From NCBI RefSeq assembly GCF_001514195.1, contig NZ_KQ948736.1, positions 1,162,625 through 1,226,624 of the forward strand: a stretch of DNA of 64,000 bases, read 5' to 3'. The stretch comes from Streptomyces griseorubiginosus. GTDB lineage: Bacteria > Actinomycetota > Actinomycetes > Streptomycetales > Streptomycetaceae. The position numbers and the translations under genes are program-made. A model generated the notes under the pieces. The model worked only from the letters and a program-made list of their open reading frames with translations. It was not told where the DNA came from and ran no database searches. This document shows positions 23,352-31,678 of the stretch, one piece after another (the stretch's first letter is position 1; each line of letters begins with the position of its first letter).

Positions 23352-24527
23352 CTAAGTCAGCGTGGCCAGGAACTTCCCCAGCCGCGCGATGCCTTCGCTC
23401 AACTCCTCGGCCGAGGCCGCGTAGGACAGCCGTACATGCGTGTCCGCGGTGCCCACCCCGAAGTCCCGCCCCGGGGTGAGCGCGACCTGGGCCTCCTCCA
23501 GCGCCTGTCCGCAGAACTCCCACGAGGTGAGCCCGGTGCCGCTGACGTCGAAGTAGACGTAGAACGCCCCGTCGGGCGGCACCGGCACCGGCAGCCCGAT
23601 CTGCGCGAGCCCGTCCAGCACCAGCGTCCGCCGCCGCCCGAACTCGGCCCGCCGCTCCTCGCACACGGCGAGCGACTCGGGCGTGAAGCACGCGAGCGCG
23701 GCGTACTGGGCGGGGGTGGAGGCGCAGATCATGTAGTTCTGGGCCAGCCGCTCCAGGGCCGGCACCAGCGCCTCGGGCACCACGCACCAGCCCAGCCGCC
23801 AGCCGGTCATGCCGAAGTACTTCGAGAAGCTGTTGATCACGACCGCTTCCTGGTCGTACGACAGCACACTGCGCGGCGGCCGCCCGTGCTCGTCGTGGTC
23901 GCCGAGGTCGAGGTAGATCTCGTCGACGATCCGCCACGCGTCCCGCTCCCGGGCGAGCGCGCAGATCGCGGCCAGCTCGTCGGCCGGTACGGAGGTGCCG
24001 GTCGGGTTGGAGGGGCTGGCGACCATGATCCCGCGGGTGCGGTCGGTCCAGTACGACCCGACGGTGGCCGCATCCAGCTGGTACCGCGACTCCGCGCTGG
24101 TGGGCACGAGACCGACCCGTGCGCCGAAGCTCTCGGCGATCTGCCGGTTGCAGGGGTAGGAGGGGTCGGCGATGAGCACCTCGTCCCCGGGATCGACGAG
24201 CGCGGCGGCACCCAGCACCAGCGCGGCCGACGCCCCGGCGGTGACGACGACCCGGGCCGGATCGACGTCGACGCCGTGCCGCTCACCGTAGAACCGCGCG
24301 ATGGCCAGCCGCAGTTCGGGCAGCCCGAGCGCCCCGGTGTAGCTCATGGGCCGGCTGCCCACGACGTCCCGCATCGCCTCGACCACGGCCGGCGGCGCCC
24401 CGAAGTCCGGTTCCCCCAGGCTGAGTTTGACGACGTGCCGCCCCGCGGCCTCCAGCGCCGCGGCATGCTTGCCGAACTCCATGGCGTAGAACGGCGCGAC
24501 GGACCGAGCCCGCTGCGAGATCCTCAT
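23352..24527 (-). CDS. PLP-dependent class I/II aminotransferase
   Basis: A 391-residue fold-type I aminotransferase. It has SLGEPDFGAPPAVVEAM, SYTGALGLPELRLAIARFYGERHGVDVDP, the SNPTGT block, the DEIYLDL aspartate and the Schiff-base lysine in NSFSKYFGMTGWRLGW. VRLSYAAS near the C-terminus carries the substrate carboxylate arginine. The donor and acceptor are not readable from sequence; it looks like the aspartate/aromatic aminotransferase subgroup. GGGAGG lies 9 nt before the ATG. It is monocistronic and convergent with katG. Confidence 0.93.
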   Translation of the reverse strand: MRISQRARSVAPFYAMEFGKHAAALEAAGRHVVKLSLGEPDFGAPPAVVEAMRDVVGSRPMSYTGALGLPELRLAIARFYGERHGVDVDPARVVVTAGASAALVLGAAALVDPGDEVLIADPSYPCNRQIAESFGARVGLVPTSAESRYQLDAATVGSYWTDRTRGIMVASPSNPTGTSVPADELAAICALARERDAWRIVDEIYLDLGDHDEHGRPPRSVLSYDQEAVVINSFSKYFGMTGWRLGWCVVPEALVPALERLAQNYMICASTPAQYAALACFTPESLAVCEERRAEFGRRRTLVLDGLAQIGLPVPVPPDGAFYVYFDVSGTGLTSWEFCGQALEEAQVALTPGRDFGVGTADTHVRLSYAASAEELSEGIARLGKFLATLT

Positions 24528-24627
24528 ACGGTCGGCCTCCCGGGGTCATCGAAGCACGTCGAACTATACGAGGCCGGGCAAAGGAGCAGGTCAGACATGT
24601 CCTGGCCGGACGGGCCCGGCGTGGGTC

Positions 24628-25497
24628 TCAAGCCCCCGCGTTCAGCAGGCCGGCCAGTACGTCGGGGCGCTCCAGGGCGATGAAGTGGCCGGCCCGGGGG
24701 ATCTGGGTGAAGTCGGCGCCGGGAAGCAGCCGCCGGTCGGCGTCCCGGTCCGAGGGGCGGGACCAGTCCTTCTCGCCGTAGACGAGGTGGACGGGCGCCT
24801 GGACCTCGGGGTAGCGGGAGCGGGCCTCGATGAGGCTCGGCAGGGCCTGGTAGACGGCCCGGGCGACGGTCGGGTAGCCGGGGCGGGCGCCCACCTGGAG
24901 GAGTTCGTCCACGTAGTCCTCCCGCAGCGCGCTCCTGTCGCCGAGGCCGCCGCGAAGGATCGCGCGCAGGGCGGGCCTGGGTTCCACGGCGGCGATCACG
25001 GGGCCCACCCCGGGCGCGAGAACCCCGCTGACCACGACCCGGGCGAGGAGGCCGGAGCGGGCGATGCCGCCGCGGAAGTCGTAGGCGTTGACCGCGACCA
25101 CGCGACGGACCCGCTCGGGGAGACCGGCCGCGGTGGTCAGGGCGAGCACCGCGCCCATGGACTCCCCGGCCAACGTCACGTCGTGGAGGTCGAGTTCGGT
25201 GAGAAGCCGTTCGACACCGGCACGCATCGCCGGCTCGTCGTACGACGCACCGGGCACGATCTCGGAGTAGCCCATCCCCGGCAGGTCGAGGGCGTACACG
25301 GTGTAGCGGTCGGAGATCAACGGGATGAGCGAGCGGAAGTGCTCGGCCTGAGTGCGCACGGTGTGCAGCAGGACCAAGGGGGCGCCGGTGCCCGCCTTGA
25401 GGTAGCGCAGCGTTCCCTCGTGGGCGCCGCGCGGGGGGACAGTGTGCTCGGTGGTCCCCGGAATGTGGATCGTGGGGCGTGGTTCCCGGCTGGGCAT
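24628..25497 (-). CDS. Alpha/beta hydrolase
   Basis: A 289-residue alpha/beta-hydrolase. The nucleophile elbow is GESMGAVLAL, with an oxyanion-side motif VLLHTVRTQAEHFRSLIP. The acid-His pair is near the C-terminus (VYGEKDW and RAGHFIALERP). It starts at the ATG at 25497, preceded by GAAGGAG. It is divergent from a TetR gene across two perfect AAACCGATCGGTTT palindromes, so it is very probably repressed by that regulator. The substrate (ester, lactone, epoxide or carbon-carbon bond) cannot be told. Confidence 0.9.
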   Translation of the reverse strand: MPSREPRPTIHIPGTTEHTVPPRGAHEGTLRYLKAGTGAPLVLLHTVRTQAEHFRSLIPLISDRYTVYALDLPGMGYSEIVPGASYDEPAMRAGVERLLTELDLHDVTLAGESMGAVLALTTAAGLPERVRRVVAVNAYDFRGGIARSGLLARVVVSGVLAPGVGPVIAAVEPRPALRAILRGGLGDRSALREDYVDELLQVGARPGYPTVARAVYQALPSLIEARSRYPEVQAPVHLVYGEKDWSRPSDRDADRRLLPGADFTQIPRAGHFIALERPDVLAGLLNAGA

Positions 25498-25551
25498 CTC
25501 GCCGTCTCCTTCTGCGTAGGGGGTCAGCAACACGCCCTCTTCGGAGCATGC

Positions 25552-25590
25552 GAAACCGATCGGTTTCCCGCATTGTAAACCGATCGGTTT
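25552..25590. promoter_or_regulatory. Twin TetR operators between hydrolase and tetR1
   Basis: GAAACCGATCGGTTTC (25552-25567, perfect 16-bp) and AAACCGATCGGTTT (25577-25590, perfect 14-bp) have centres 24 bp apart. The same pair with the same 24-bp spacing precedes the SDR gene at 27655. Confidence 0.88.
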
Positions 25591-25622
25591 CCTGCGGCGG
25601 GATTTCGCGTTAACCTCGCCTC

Positions 25623-26192
25623 ATGACCACCGAGACGACGCCCGGCTCCCGAGAGCGCCTGCTGGAGGCAGCGGCCGCGCTGACCTACCGCGAGGGCGTC
25701 AGCGTGGGCGTCGACGCCCTGTGCAGGGCGGCGGGAGTGTCCAAGCGCTCCCTGTACAAACTGTTCGAGAGCAAGGGCGAATTGCTGGCGGCGAGCCTGG
25801 AGGAACACGCCTCCGCCCAGGTGACGGCACTCTTTCCCGAGGCAGACGACACCCGCCCGCCCCGCGAACGGATCCTGCGCGTCTTCGAACAGACGGAGGC
25901 GCAGGCGAGCGACCACGGCTTCCAGGGCTGCCGCTACCTCGCCGTGCAGATCGAGCTCAAGGACCCGAACCACCCCGCGAGCCGGGCGGCCCACCGGATC
26001 AAGGAGAACCTGACGGCCTTCTTCCGCACCGAGGCCGAACGGGGCGGAGCGAACGACCCGGACCTGCTGGCCCGCCAACTGATGCTGGTCTTCGACGGCG
26101 CCGGCGCCCGCGCGGGCATCGACGCCGACACACGCGGCGGACTGGTCATCCCCACGGTGACGACCCTGCTCGACGCGGCGAACATGCGCTGA
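25623..26192 (+). CDS. TetR family regulator 1
   Basis: A 189-residue TetR regulator. The N-terminal helix-turn-helix is SRERLLEAAAALTYREGVSVGVDALCRAAGVSKRSLYKLFESKGELLAASL. The ligand domain contains GCRYLAVQIELKDPNHPASRAAHRIKENLTAFFRTEAERGGANDPDLLARQLMLVFDGAGARAG. It is roughly two-thirds identical by eye to TetR 2, which starts 82 bp downstream on the same strand, so the pair looks like a tandem duplication. It lies between operators and the hydrolase it probably controls. Confidence 0.93.
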   Translation: MTTETTPGSRERLLEAAAALTYREGVSVGVDALCRAAGVSKRSLYKLFESKGELLAASLEEHASAQVTALFPEADDTRPPRERILRVFEQTEAQASDHGFQGCRYLAVQIELKDPNHPASRAAHRIKENLTAFFRTEAERGGANDPDLLARQLMLVFDGAGARAGIDADTRGGLVIPTVTTLLDAANMR

Positions 26193-26228
26193 CGCGCGAG
26201 CCTGCGCCCTGGCTCGGAAGCCGAGCGG

Positions 26229-26245
26229 GAAACCGATCGGTCTTC
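26229..26245. promoter_or_regulatory. Degenerate TetR operator before tetR2
   Basis: GAAACCGATCGGTCTTC keeps the left half and core of the operator but has an altered right arm. It lies about 30 bp before the tetR2 ATG. There is a single site instead of a pair. Confidence 0.68.
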
Positions 26246-26274
26246 ACCCCGTCCGCTCCGGGTAACCTCGCCGT

Positions 26275-26841
26275 ATGACCACCGAAGTGAAGAGCCCCAG
26301 GGAGCGGCTGCTGGAGGCGGCGGCCACACTCACCTACCGGAACGGCGTCAGCATCGGTGTCGAGGCGCTGTGCAAGGCGGCCGGCGTGTCGAAGCGCTCC
26401 ATGTACCAGCTGTTCGGCAGCAAGGACGAACTCCTGGCAGTGAGCCTGAAGGAGCGGGCCTCCGCCTACGTGGCCACGTACCTGCCCCCGGCGGACGACG
26501 GCCGCTCACCGCGCGAGCGCATCCTGCACGTCTTCGCACAGGTGGAGACGCAGGCGGCGACGCCCGACTTCTACGGCTGTCCGTTCCTGGCCGTGCAGGT
26601 CGAACTCAAGGACCAGGACCACCCGGCGAGCCAGGTGGCCCACCAGGTCAAGGCGAACCTGACGTCCTTCTTCCGCACCGAGGCCGAACAGGGCGGCGCG
26701 AGCGACCCCGATCTGCTGGCCCGGCAGCTCAGCCTGGTCTTCGACGGCGCGAGCGCTCGCGCGGGCATCCAGGCGGACACCCTGCCGGGGCTCGTCGCCC
26801 CCACCGTGACCACGTTGCTCGACGCGGCGGGCGTGCGCTGA
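26275..26841 (+). CDS. TetR family regulator 2 (paralogue of regulator 1)
   Basis: A 188-residue TetR protein that parallels regulator 1 along its whole length. The recognition helix is nearly the same (AAGVSKRSMYQLFGSKDELLA against AAGVSKRSLYKLFESKGELLA). The ligand-domain core also matches (GCPFLAVQVELKDQDHPASQVAHQVKANLTSFFRTEAEQGGASDPDLLARQL). The matching recognition helices suggest the two read the same palindrome and may cross-regulate. It is convergent with the SDR gene, with short CATCCCGACATCCAGC repeats in the 92-bp gap. Confidence 0.93.
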   Translation: MTTEVKSPRERLLEAAATLTYRNGVSIGVEALCKAAGVSKRSMYQLFGSKDELLAVSLKERASAYVATYLPPADDGRSPRERILHVFAQVETQAATPDFYGCPFLAVQVELKDQDHPASQVAHQVKANLTSFFRTEAEQGGASDPDLLARQLSLVFDGASARAGIQADTLPGLVAPTVTTLLDAAGVR

Positions 26842-26933
26842 ACCATCCAGCACACCCATCCATCCCGACATCCAGCCGTCCCGCCATCCCGACATCCAGC
26901 CATCCCCGCGGACCGTCGGGATGCGCCGCGCCC

Positions 26934-27635
26934 CTACTTGCCGAGCTGCTCGTACAGCCCCGCCAGGTCGCCCGCCAGCCCCGCCTTGACGTGACGTGAG
27001 ATGTCGTCGGCGAGCACCTCGTACGCCCCGGTCTCGACACCGTCGAGGGCGAGCGCGGCCACGTCACGGGGGTCGGACTTGGGGGCGTCGACGCCGGACG
27101 CGAGGTCGGTGTCGACGTAACCGACGTGCAGACCGGTGACGTCGATGCCGCGCGGCTGGAGCTCCAGGCGCAGGGAGTTGGTCTGCGACCAGAGCGCGGC
27201 CTTGGAGGCGCTGTAGGAACCGCCGAGCGCGATCCAGGAGAGCACGGAGTGCACGTTGAGCAGGTGACCGCCGCCGTTGCGCTCGATGATCGGCACGAAG
27301 GCCCGGGTGAGCAGGAGCGGGCCGTAGAAGTTGGTCTCGAACTCCCGGCGTACGTCGTCGACCGGGGAGTCGAGGAAGGACGCGCCGACGACGGCACCGG
27401 CATTGTTGATGAGGACGGTGACATCGCCGGCCTGCGCGGCGGCCGCGGCCACCGAGGCCGGGTCGGTGACCTCCAGCGCCACCGGGACCGCGTCCGGGTG
27501 CGTGACGGTGCGCGGATCGCGGGCCGTGGCGTAGACCTTGCCGGCCCCGCGCGCGTACAACTCCTCCACCAGCGCCTTGCCGATACCGCGGCTGCCGCCG
27601 GTGACGAAGACGTTGGCGCCCTTGAGAGCGGTCAT
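26934..27635 (-). CDS. Short-chain dehydrogenase/reductase (SDR)
   Basis: A 233-residue classical SDR. The NAD(P)-binding motif is VTGGSRGIGKAL, with the structural LINNAGAV, the catalytic Ser in LNVHSVLSW and the YSASKAA Tyr-x-x-x-Lys pair. The short C-terminus is typical of the SDR subgroup annotated as SDR family oxidoreductase. GGAGG lies 7 nt before the ATG. Two perfect AAACCGATCGGTTT palindromes precede the gene, so it belongs to the same TetR regulon as the hydrolase. Substrate unknown. Confidence 0.92.
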   Translation of the reverse strand: MTALKGANVFVTGGSRGIGKALVEELYARGAGKVYATARDPRTVTHPDAVPVALEVTDPASVAAAAAQAGDVTVLINNAGAVVGASFLDSPVDDVRREFETNFYGPLLLTRAFVPIIERNGGGHLLNVHSVLSWIALGGSYSASKAALWSQTNSLRLELQPRGIDVTGLHVGYVDTDLASGVDAPKSDPRDVAALALDGVETGAYEVLADDISRHVKAGLAGDLAGLYEQLGK

Positions 27636-27654
27636 GACTGAACCTCCACAGACA

Positions 27655-27694
27655 GGAAACCGATCGGTTTCCAGTAGCGTAAACCGATCGGTTT
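27655..27694. promoter_or_regulatory. Twin TetR operators upstream of the SDR gene
   Basis: GGAAACCGATCGGTTTCC (27655-27672, perfect 18-bp) and AAACCGATCGGTTT (27681-27694), again with centres 24 bp apart. The first begins 19 bp before the SDR ATG. Confidence 0.88.
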
Positions 27695-27764
27695 CCCCAG
27701 GCAAGCCCGGCCGTGCATGGATCTCCCACCCCGACGACCACTCAGCCACCACAAACGAAAAGGA

Positions 27765-27787
27765 CGCGCCCGTCGGTGACGGACGCG
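27765..27787 (-). terminator. Terminator of the RNA methyltransferase gene
   Basis: On the minus strand a 10-bp stem (one G-U pair) with an ACC loop is followed by TCCTTTTCGTTT. It lies 25 bp past the stop at 27812. Confidence 0.75.
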
Positions 27788-27811
27788 CCCTCGGCACGGA
27801 TCTACGGCAGC

Positions 27812-29140
27812 TCAGGAACCCTTCCCCACCGGCTCCAGAACCGCCACGCACTCCACGTGATGCGTCATCGGAAACAGATCGAACACCCGAAGCGTCCGCA
27901 CCCGGTACCCGCCGTCACGGAAGTACGCCAGGTCCCGCGCCAGCGCGGCCGGGTCGCACGCGACGTACGCGATGCGCCGCGCCCCCAGGGACGACAGGTG
28001 CTGCACCGTCTTGCGGCCCGCCCCCGCCCGCGGCGGGTCCAGGACGATCAGGTCGACCTCGGTGATACCCGTCCGCGGCAGGACGCTCTCGACCTTGCCC
28101 TGCTCGATGCGGACCCGGTCGAAGTCGGCGAGGTTGTGCCGGGCGTCCTCGACCGCGCGCTTGCCCGACTCGATGCCGAGCACCGCGCCCTGGTCGCCGA
28201 GCCGGTCGGCCAGCGCGCCCGCGAACAGGCCGACACCGCAGTACAGGTCGAGCGCCATCTCGCCCTTGCGCGGCAGCAGGCCCTGCATGACGGCCTTCAC
28301 CAGGGTGTCGGCCGCCTGCGGGTGCACCTGCCAGAAGCCGCCGCTGCCCACCCGGTGGGTGCGCCCGTCGGCACGCTCGCGCACGAACGCACGGCCGTGG
28401 ACGCGGTGGACGCCGCCGTCCTTCTCCTCGACCCGCATGACGGAGACCGGCTTGTCGAGTTCCACGAGGGGCAGCCGGGCGCCCGGCCGGGGCTCCAGGA
28501 TGACCATGCGGTCCTGCGACCCTGTCGCCGCGATCGCCTCCACCGACGCCATCCCCGACCAGTCGCGCTCCTCGATGCCCAGCTCGCTCACGCCCGGCGC
28601 GGCGATCATGCAGTGCTCGATCGGCTCGACCTCGTGCGAACGGTGGCGGCGCAGGCCCGCGTTGCCGTCGGCGTCCACCGCGTACTGCACGCGTGTGCGC
28701 CACGCGGGTACCTCGCCCGCCGGCAGCTTGTCGCCCTCGGCCGGCATCACGGTGCCGTCCCAGCCGGCCTCCTCGGGGGTGAGGCCCGCGAGCCGCTTCA
28801 ACTGCTCGGCGACCACCTCGCCCTTGAGGCGTCGCTGCGCTCCCGGCTTGGCGTGCTGCCAGTCGCAGCCGCCGCAGCGGCCGGGACCGGCGTAGGGACA
28901 GGGCGCCTCGATGCGGTCCTTGGACGCCTCAAGGACCGTCACGGCGTCGGCGCGCAGGAACCGCGCGCCCTCCTCACCCTCGGTCACCCGGGCCACCACC
29001 CGCTCACCGGGCAGGGTGTGCCGCACGAACAGCACCTGGCCGTCGGTCGTCCGGGCGATGCAGTGCCCGCCGTGGGCGACCGGGCCGACCTCGACCTCGA
29101 ACTCCGTCCCCACCAGCGATTTCTTCGGTTCTGCCTGCAT
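27812..29140 (-). CDS. Class I SAM-dependent RNA methyltransferase with TRAM domain (TrmA/RumA type)
   Basis: A 442-residue m5U-type RNA methyltransferase. The N-terminal TRAM domain (about 1-60) is EFEVEVGPVAHGGHCIAR...HTLPGERVVARV. Fe-S-type cysteines sit in CPYAGPGRCGGCDWQH. The SAM domain contains DLYCGVGLFAGALADRLG. DPPRAGAGRKTV and VACDPAALARDLAYF provide the catalytic Cys motif, and the C-terminal FDLFPMTHHVECVAVLE is typical. It methylates uridine C5 in rRNA or tRNA; which one is unclear. The ATG at 29140 (MQAEPKKS) fits family starts. The gene sits behind the KimA-like permease, 78 bp away. Confidence 0.93.
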   Translation of the reverse strand: MQAEPKKSLVGTEFEVEVGPVAHGGHCIARTTDGQVLFVRHTLPGERVVARVTEGEEGARFLRADAVTVLEASKDRIEAPCPYAGPGRCGGCDWQHAKPGAQRRLKGEVVAEQLKRLAGLTPEEAGWDGTVMPAEGDKLPAGEVPAWRTRVQYAVDADGNAGLRRHRSHEVEPIEHCMIAAPGVSELGIEERDWSGMASVEAIAATGSQDRMVILEPRPGARLPLVELDKPVSVMRVEEKDGGVHRVHGRAFVRERADGRTHRVGSGGFWQVHPQAADTLVKAVMQGLLPRKGEMALDLYCGVGLFAGALADRLGDQGAVLGIESGKRAVEDARHNLADFDRVRIEQGKVESVLPRTGITEVDLIVLDPPRAGAGRKTVQHLSSLGARRIAYVACDPAALARDLAYFRDGGYRVRTLRVFDLFPMTHHVECVAVLEPVGKGS

Positions 29141-29218
29141 GGCGGGGTGACTCCAAAATGGTGAGGGACACGCGTCCGCGACAGTGGGCGACCCGCGTGG
29201 GGACAACAGCCGTCCAGT

Positions 29219-31270
29219 CTACTTCGGCTGCGACGGCTCCTTCGCCCGGTCCACGGCGGCGGGCCCGCGCCGCACCGCCCCCGGCGCGTTCCACTCCTGC
29301 CGCCGCTTCGCCCGGATCTTGGCCGCCTCCGAGGACTGCAACTGATAAGGCACCGAGGTCACCATGACCCCCGGCGTGAACAGCAGCCGGCCCTTCAGCC
29401 TGAGCGCGCTCTGGTTGTGCAGCAGATGCTCGTACCAGTGCCCGACCACGTACTCGGGGATGATCACGGACACCGCGTCCCGCGGCGACTCCTTCCGGAG
29501 CCCCTTGACGTAGTCGATGATCGGCCGGGTGATCTCGCGGTACGGCGAGTCCAGCACCTTGAGGGGTACGTCGATCCCGCGCCGTTCCCACTCGGCGCGC
29601 AGTGCCTTGGTCTCGGCCGGGTCCACGTTGACGCAGAGGGCCTCCAGCGAGTCCGAGCGCATCAGCTTGGCGTAGGCGAGGGCGCGCAGTGCCGGGCGGT
29701 GGATCTTGGAGATCAGGACGACGGAGTGGACGCGGGAGGGCCGCAGGCTGTCGTCGCTCGGGCCCTCGGGCGCGGCGATCTCCTCGGCGACCCGGTCGTA
29801 GTGCTTACGGATCGCCGTCATCGTGGCGTAGAAGATGCACATGCCGAGCAGGGCCACCCAGGCGCCGTGCGTGAACTTGGTGACCAGGACGACGACCAGG
29901 ACGAGCCCGGTGAAGAAGGCGCCGAAGGCGTTGATCGCGCGGGAGCGGATCATGTGGGTGCGCTTGGCGGGGTCCTTCTCCACGGCCAGGTGCCGGTTCC
30001 AGTGCCGGACCATGCCGGTCTGGCTGAGCGTGAAGGACACGAACACGCCGACGATGTAGAGCTGGATGAGCCGGGTCGAGTCGGCGCCGTAGATCCACAC
30101 CAGCAGCCCGGCCGCACCGGCCAGCAGCACGATGCCGTTGGAGAAGGCGAGGCGGTCGCCGCGGGTGTGCAGCTGACGCGGGAGGTAGCGGTCCTGGGCG
30201 AGGATCGAGCCGAGCAGCGGGAAGCCGTTGTAGGCCGTGTTGGCGGCCAGGAACAGCACCAGCGCGGTGGCCGCGGCCAGCACGACGAACAGGAAGCTGC
30301 CCTTGCCGAAGACGGCCTCGGCGACCTGGGAGATCACCGGGTTCTGGACGTAGTCGGAGCCGAGGGGGACGCCGTTGTGGATCAGGTCGACGGCCGGGTT
30401 CTCGGCCATGCGGACGTTGGTGGTCATGGCCAGCGCGATGATCCCGCAGAACATGGTGACGGCCAGCAGGCCCATCATCGCGAGGGTCGTCGCCGCGTTC
30501 TTCGACTTGGGCTTGCGGAAGGCCGGCACGCCGTTGGAGATCGCCTCGACGCCGGTGAGCGCGGCACAGCCGGAGGAGAAGGCGCGCAGCATCAGGAAGA
30601 CCAGGGCGAAGCCGGCCAGGCCCTGGTGCTCGGCCTTGATGTGGTAGTCCGCCGTGGGTGCCCGCATGGTGTCGCCGAGGACCAGCCCGCGGAACGCGCC
30701 CCACGCGATCATGACGAAGACGCCCGCGACGAAGACGTAGGTCGGGATCGCGAAGAGCGAGCCGGACTCCTTGACCCCGCGCAGGTTCATCAGCGTCAGC
30801 AGCACGATCACCGCGATCGCGCAGAGCACCTTGTGCTCGACGACGAACGGCACCGCGGAGCCGAGGTTCTCGATGCCGGAGGCGATGGAGACGGCGACGG
30901 TGAGGACGTAGTCGACGAGCAGGGCACTGGCGACGGTGAGGCCGGCCTTGGGGCCGAGGTTGGTCGTGGCCACCTCGTAGTCGCCGCCGCCGCTCGGGTA
31001 GGCGTGCACGTTCTGCCGGTAGGAGGCGACCACGGTGAACATCAGCACGACGACCGCGACGGCGATCCACGGGCTGTAGTGGTACGCCGACACACCCGCG
31101 ATGGACAGGACCAGCAGCACCTCGCCGGGCGCGTACGCCACGGAGGACAGCGGGTCGGAGGCGAACACGGGAAGGGCGATGCGCTTCGGCAGGAGCGTTT
31201 CCCCGAGCCGATCACTGCGCAGTGCGCGCCCGATCAGGATCCGTTTGGGCACGTCGGTCAGTTTGGACAC
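29219..31270 (-). CDS. APC-family permease, KimA/YdaO-like potassium transporter
   Basis: A 683-residue transporter with about 12 membrane helices in residues 40-470 (for example FASDPLSSVAYAPGEVLLVLS and YPSGGGDYEVATTNLGPKAGLTVASALLVDYVLTVAVSIASGIENL). A cytosolic C-terminal domain of about 200 residues follows (VHSVVLISKIHRPALRALAYAKLMRSDSLEALCV). This architecture is that of KimA, a high-affinity proton-coupled K+ importer. It adjoins two TrkA/Ceo subunits and KdpED, which supports a K+ role, although many relatives are annotated only as amino-acid permeases. The GTG at 31270 (VSKLTDVPKR) has no clear RBS; no other start is better. Confidence 0.85.
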   Translation of the reverse strand: MSKLTDVPKRILIGRALRSDRLGETLLPKRIALPVFASDPLSSVAYAPGEVLLVLSIAGVSAYHYSPWIAVAVVVLMFTVVASYRQNVHAYPSGGGDYEVATTNLGPKAGLTVASALLVDYVLTVAVSIASGIENLGSAVPFVVEHKVLCAIAVIVLLTLMNLRGVKESGSLFAIPTYVFVAGVFVMIAWGAFRGLVLGDTMRAPTADYHIKAEHQGLAGFALVFLMLRAFSSGCAALTGVEAISNGVPAFRKPKSKNAATTLAMMGLLAVTMFCGIIALAMTTNVRMAENPAVDLIHNGVPLGSDYVQNPVISQVAEAVFGKGSFLFVVLAAATALVLFLAANTAYNGFPLLGSILAQDRYLPRQLHTRGDRLAFSNGIVLLAGAAGLLVWIYGADSTRLIQLYIVGVFVSFTLSQTGMVRHWNRHLAVEKDPAKRTHMIRSRAINAFGAFFTGLVLVVVLVTKFTHGAWVALLGMCIFYATMTAIRKHYDRVAEEIAAPEGPSDDSLRPSRVHSVVLISKIHRPALRALAYAKLMRSDSLEALCVNVDPAETKALRAEWERRGIDVPLKVLDSPYREITRPIIDYVKGLRKESPRDAVSVIIPEYVVGHWYEHLLHNQSALRLKGRLLFTPGVMVTSVPYQLQSSEAAKIRAKRRQEWNAPGAVRRGPAAVDRAKEPSQPK

Positions 31271-31392
31271 AACAGAGAAGCGTAAGCGTTCGAACGTGCG
31301 CTCAACCACCCGGCACCCCGCATCTGCTCTCCGGGTGAAAACCGGACGCTCCCCGGCTACGGATTCCACGGCCGCACGGATCCGCATGCCTA

Positions 31393-31445
31393 TATGACAA
31401 GACCCCCGTCCGACCCCGCTATGACAGGACCCCGTCCGACCCCGC
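31393..31445. repeat. Imperfect tandem duplication (27 + 26 bp)
   Basis: TATGACAAGACCCCC-GTCCGACCCCGC is followed directly by TATGACAGGACCCC-GTCCGACCCCGC. It lies between the permease start and the 31-residue ORF, so in both upstream regions. Confidence 0.85.
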
Positions 31446-31458
31446 CCCCGGAGGCCTC

Positions 31459-31554
31459 ATGTACACGACCGCCGAGCTCATCGGTGCCGCCGCCGCCCTC
31501 GTCGGCCTCGGAATCCTGACCCTCGCGAGCGTCCGCAGCATCAGCCGCCGCTGA
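31459..31554 (+). CDS. 31-aa single-helix membrane peptide
   Basis: A very short frame with a well-placed RBS (GGAGG, 5 nt before ATG). The peptide starts MYTTAELIG and continues with a hydrophobic helix AAAALVGLGILTLASV. It ends in a basic RSISRR tail, so one N-out/C-in helix is expected. It is divergent from the KimA-like permease and 124 bp before the TrkA pair. By size and topology it resembles KdpF-class accessory peptides, but the sequence is not a recognisable KdpF. Real translation is likely but unproven. Confidence 0.6.
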   Translation: MYTTAELIGAAAALVGLGILTLASVRSISRR

Positions 31555-31678
31555 CAGCACGAAGTTGGGGGCAACCGTGCACAGGGGTGCCCTCGTCCTA
31601 CCGCGCGTGTGTAGCTTGGGCCTCTGTCTGAGACCCTGATGTGGCTGAGCAGTAGTTATTGACACCGGAAGGACGGTC

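Noticed and set aside
31271..31440. Possible second ydaO riboswitch in the permease leader (GAATCCGTAGCCGGGGA on the minus strand)
   Set aside because: Only a short word matches. The conserved GUCAGCUAACC block seen at 63924-63943 and the flanking helices are missing.
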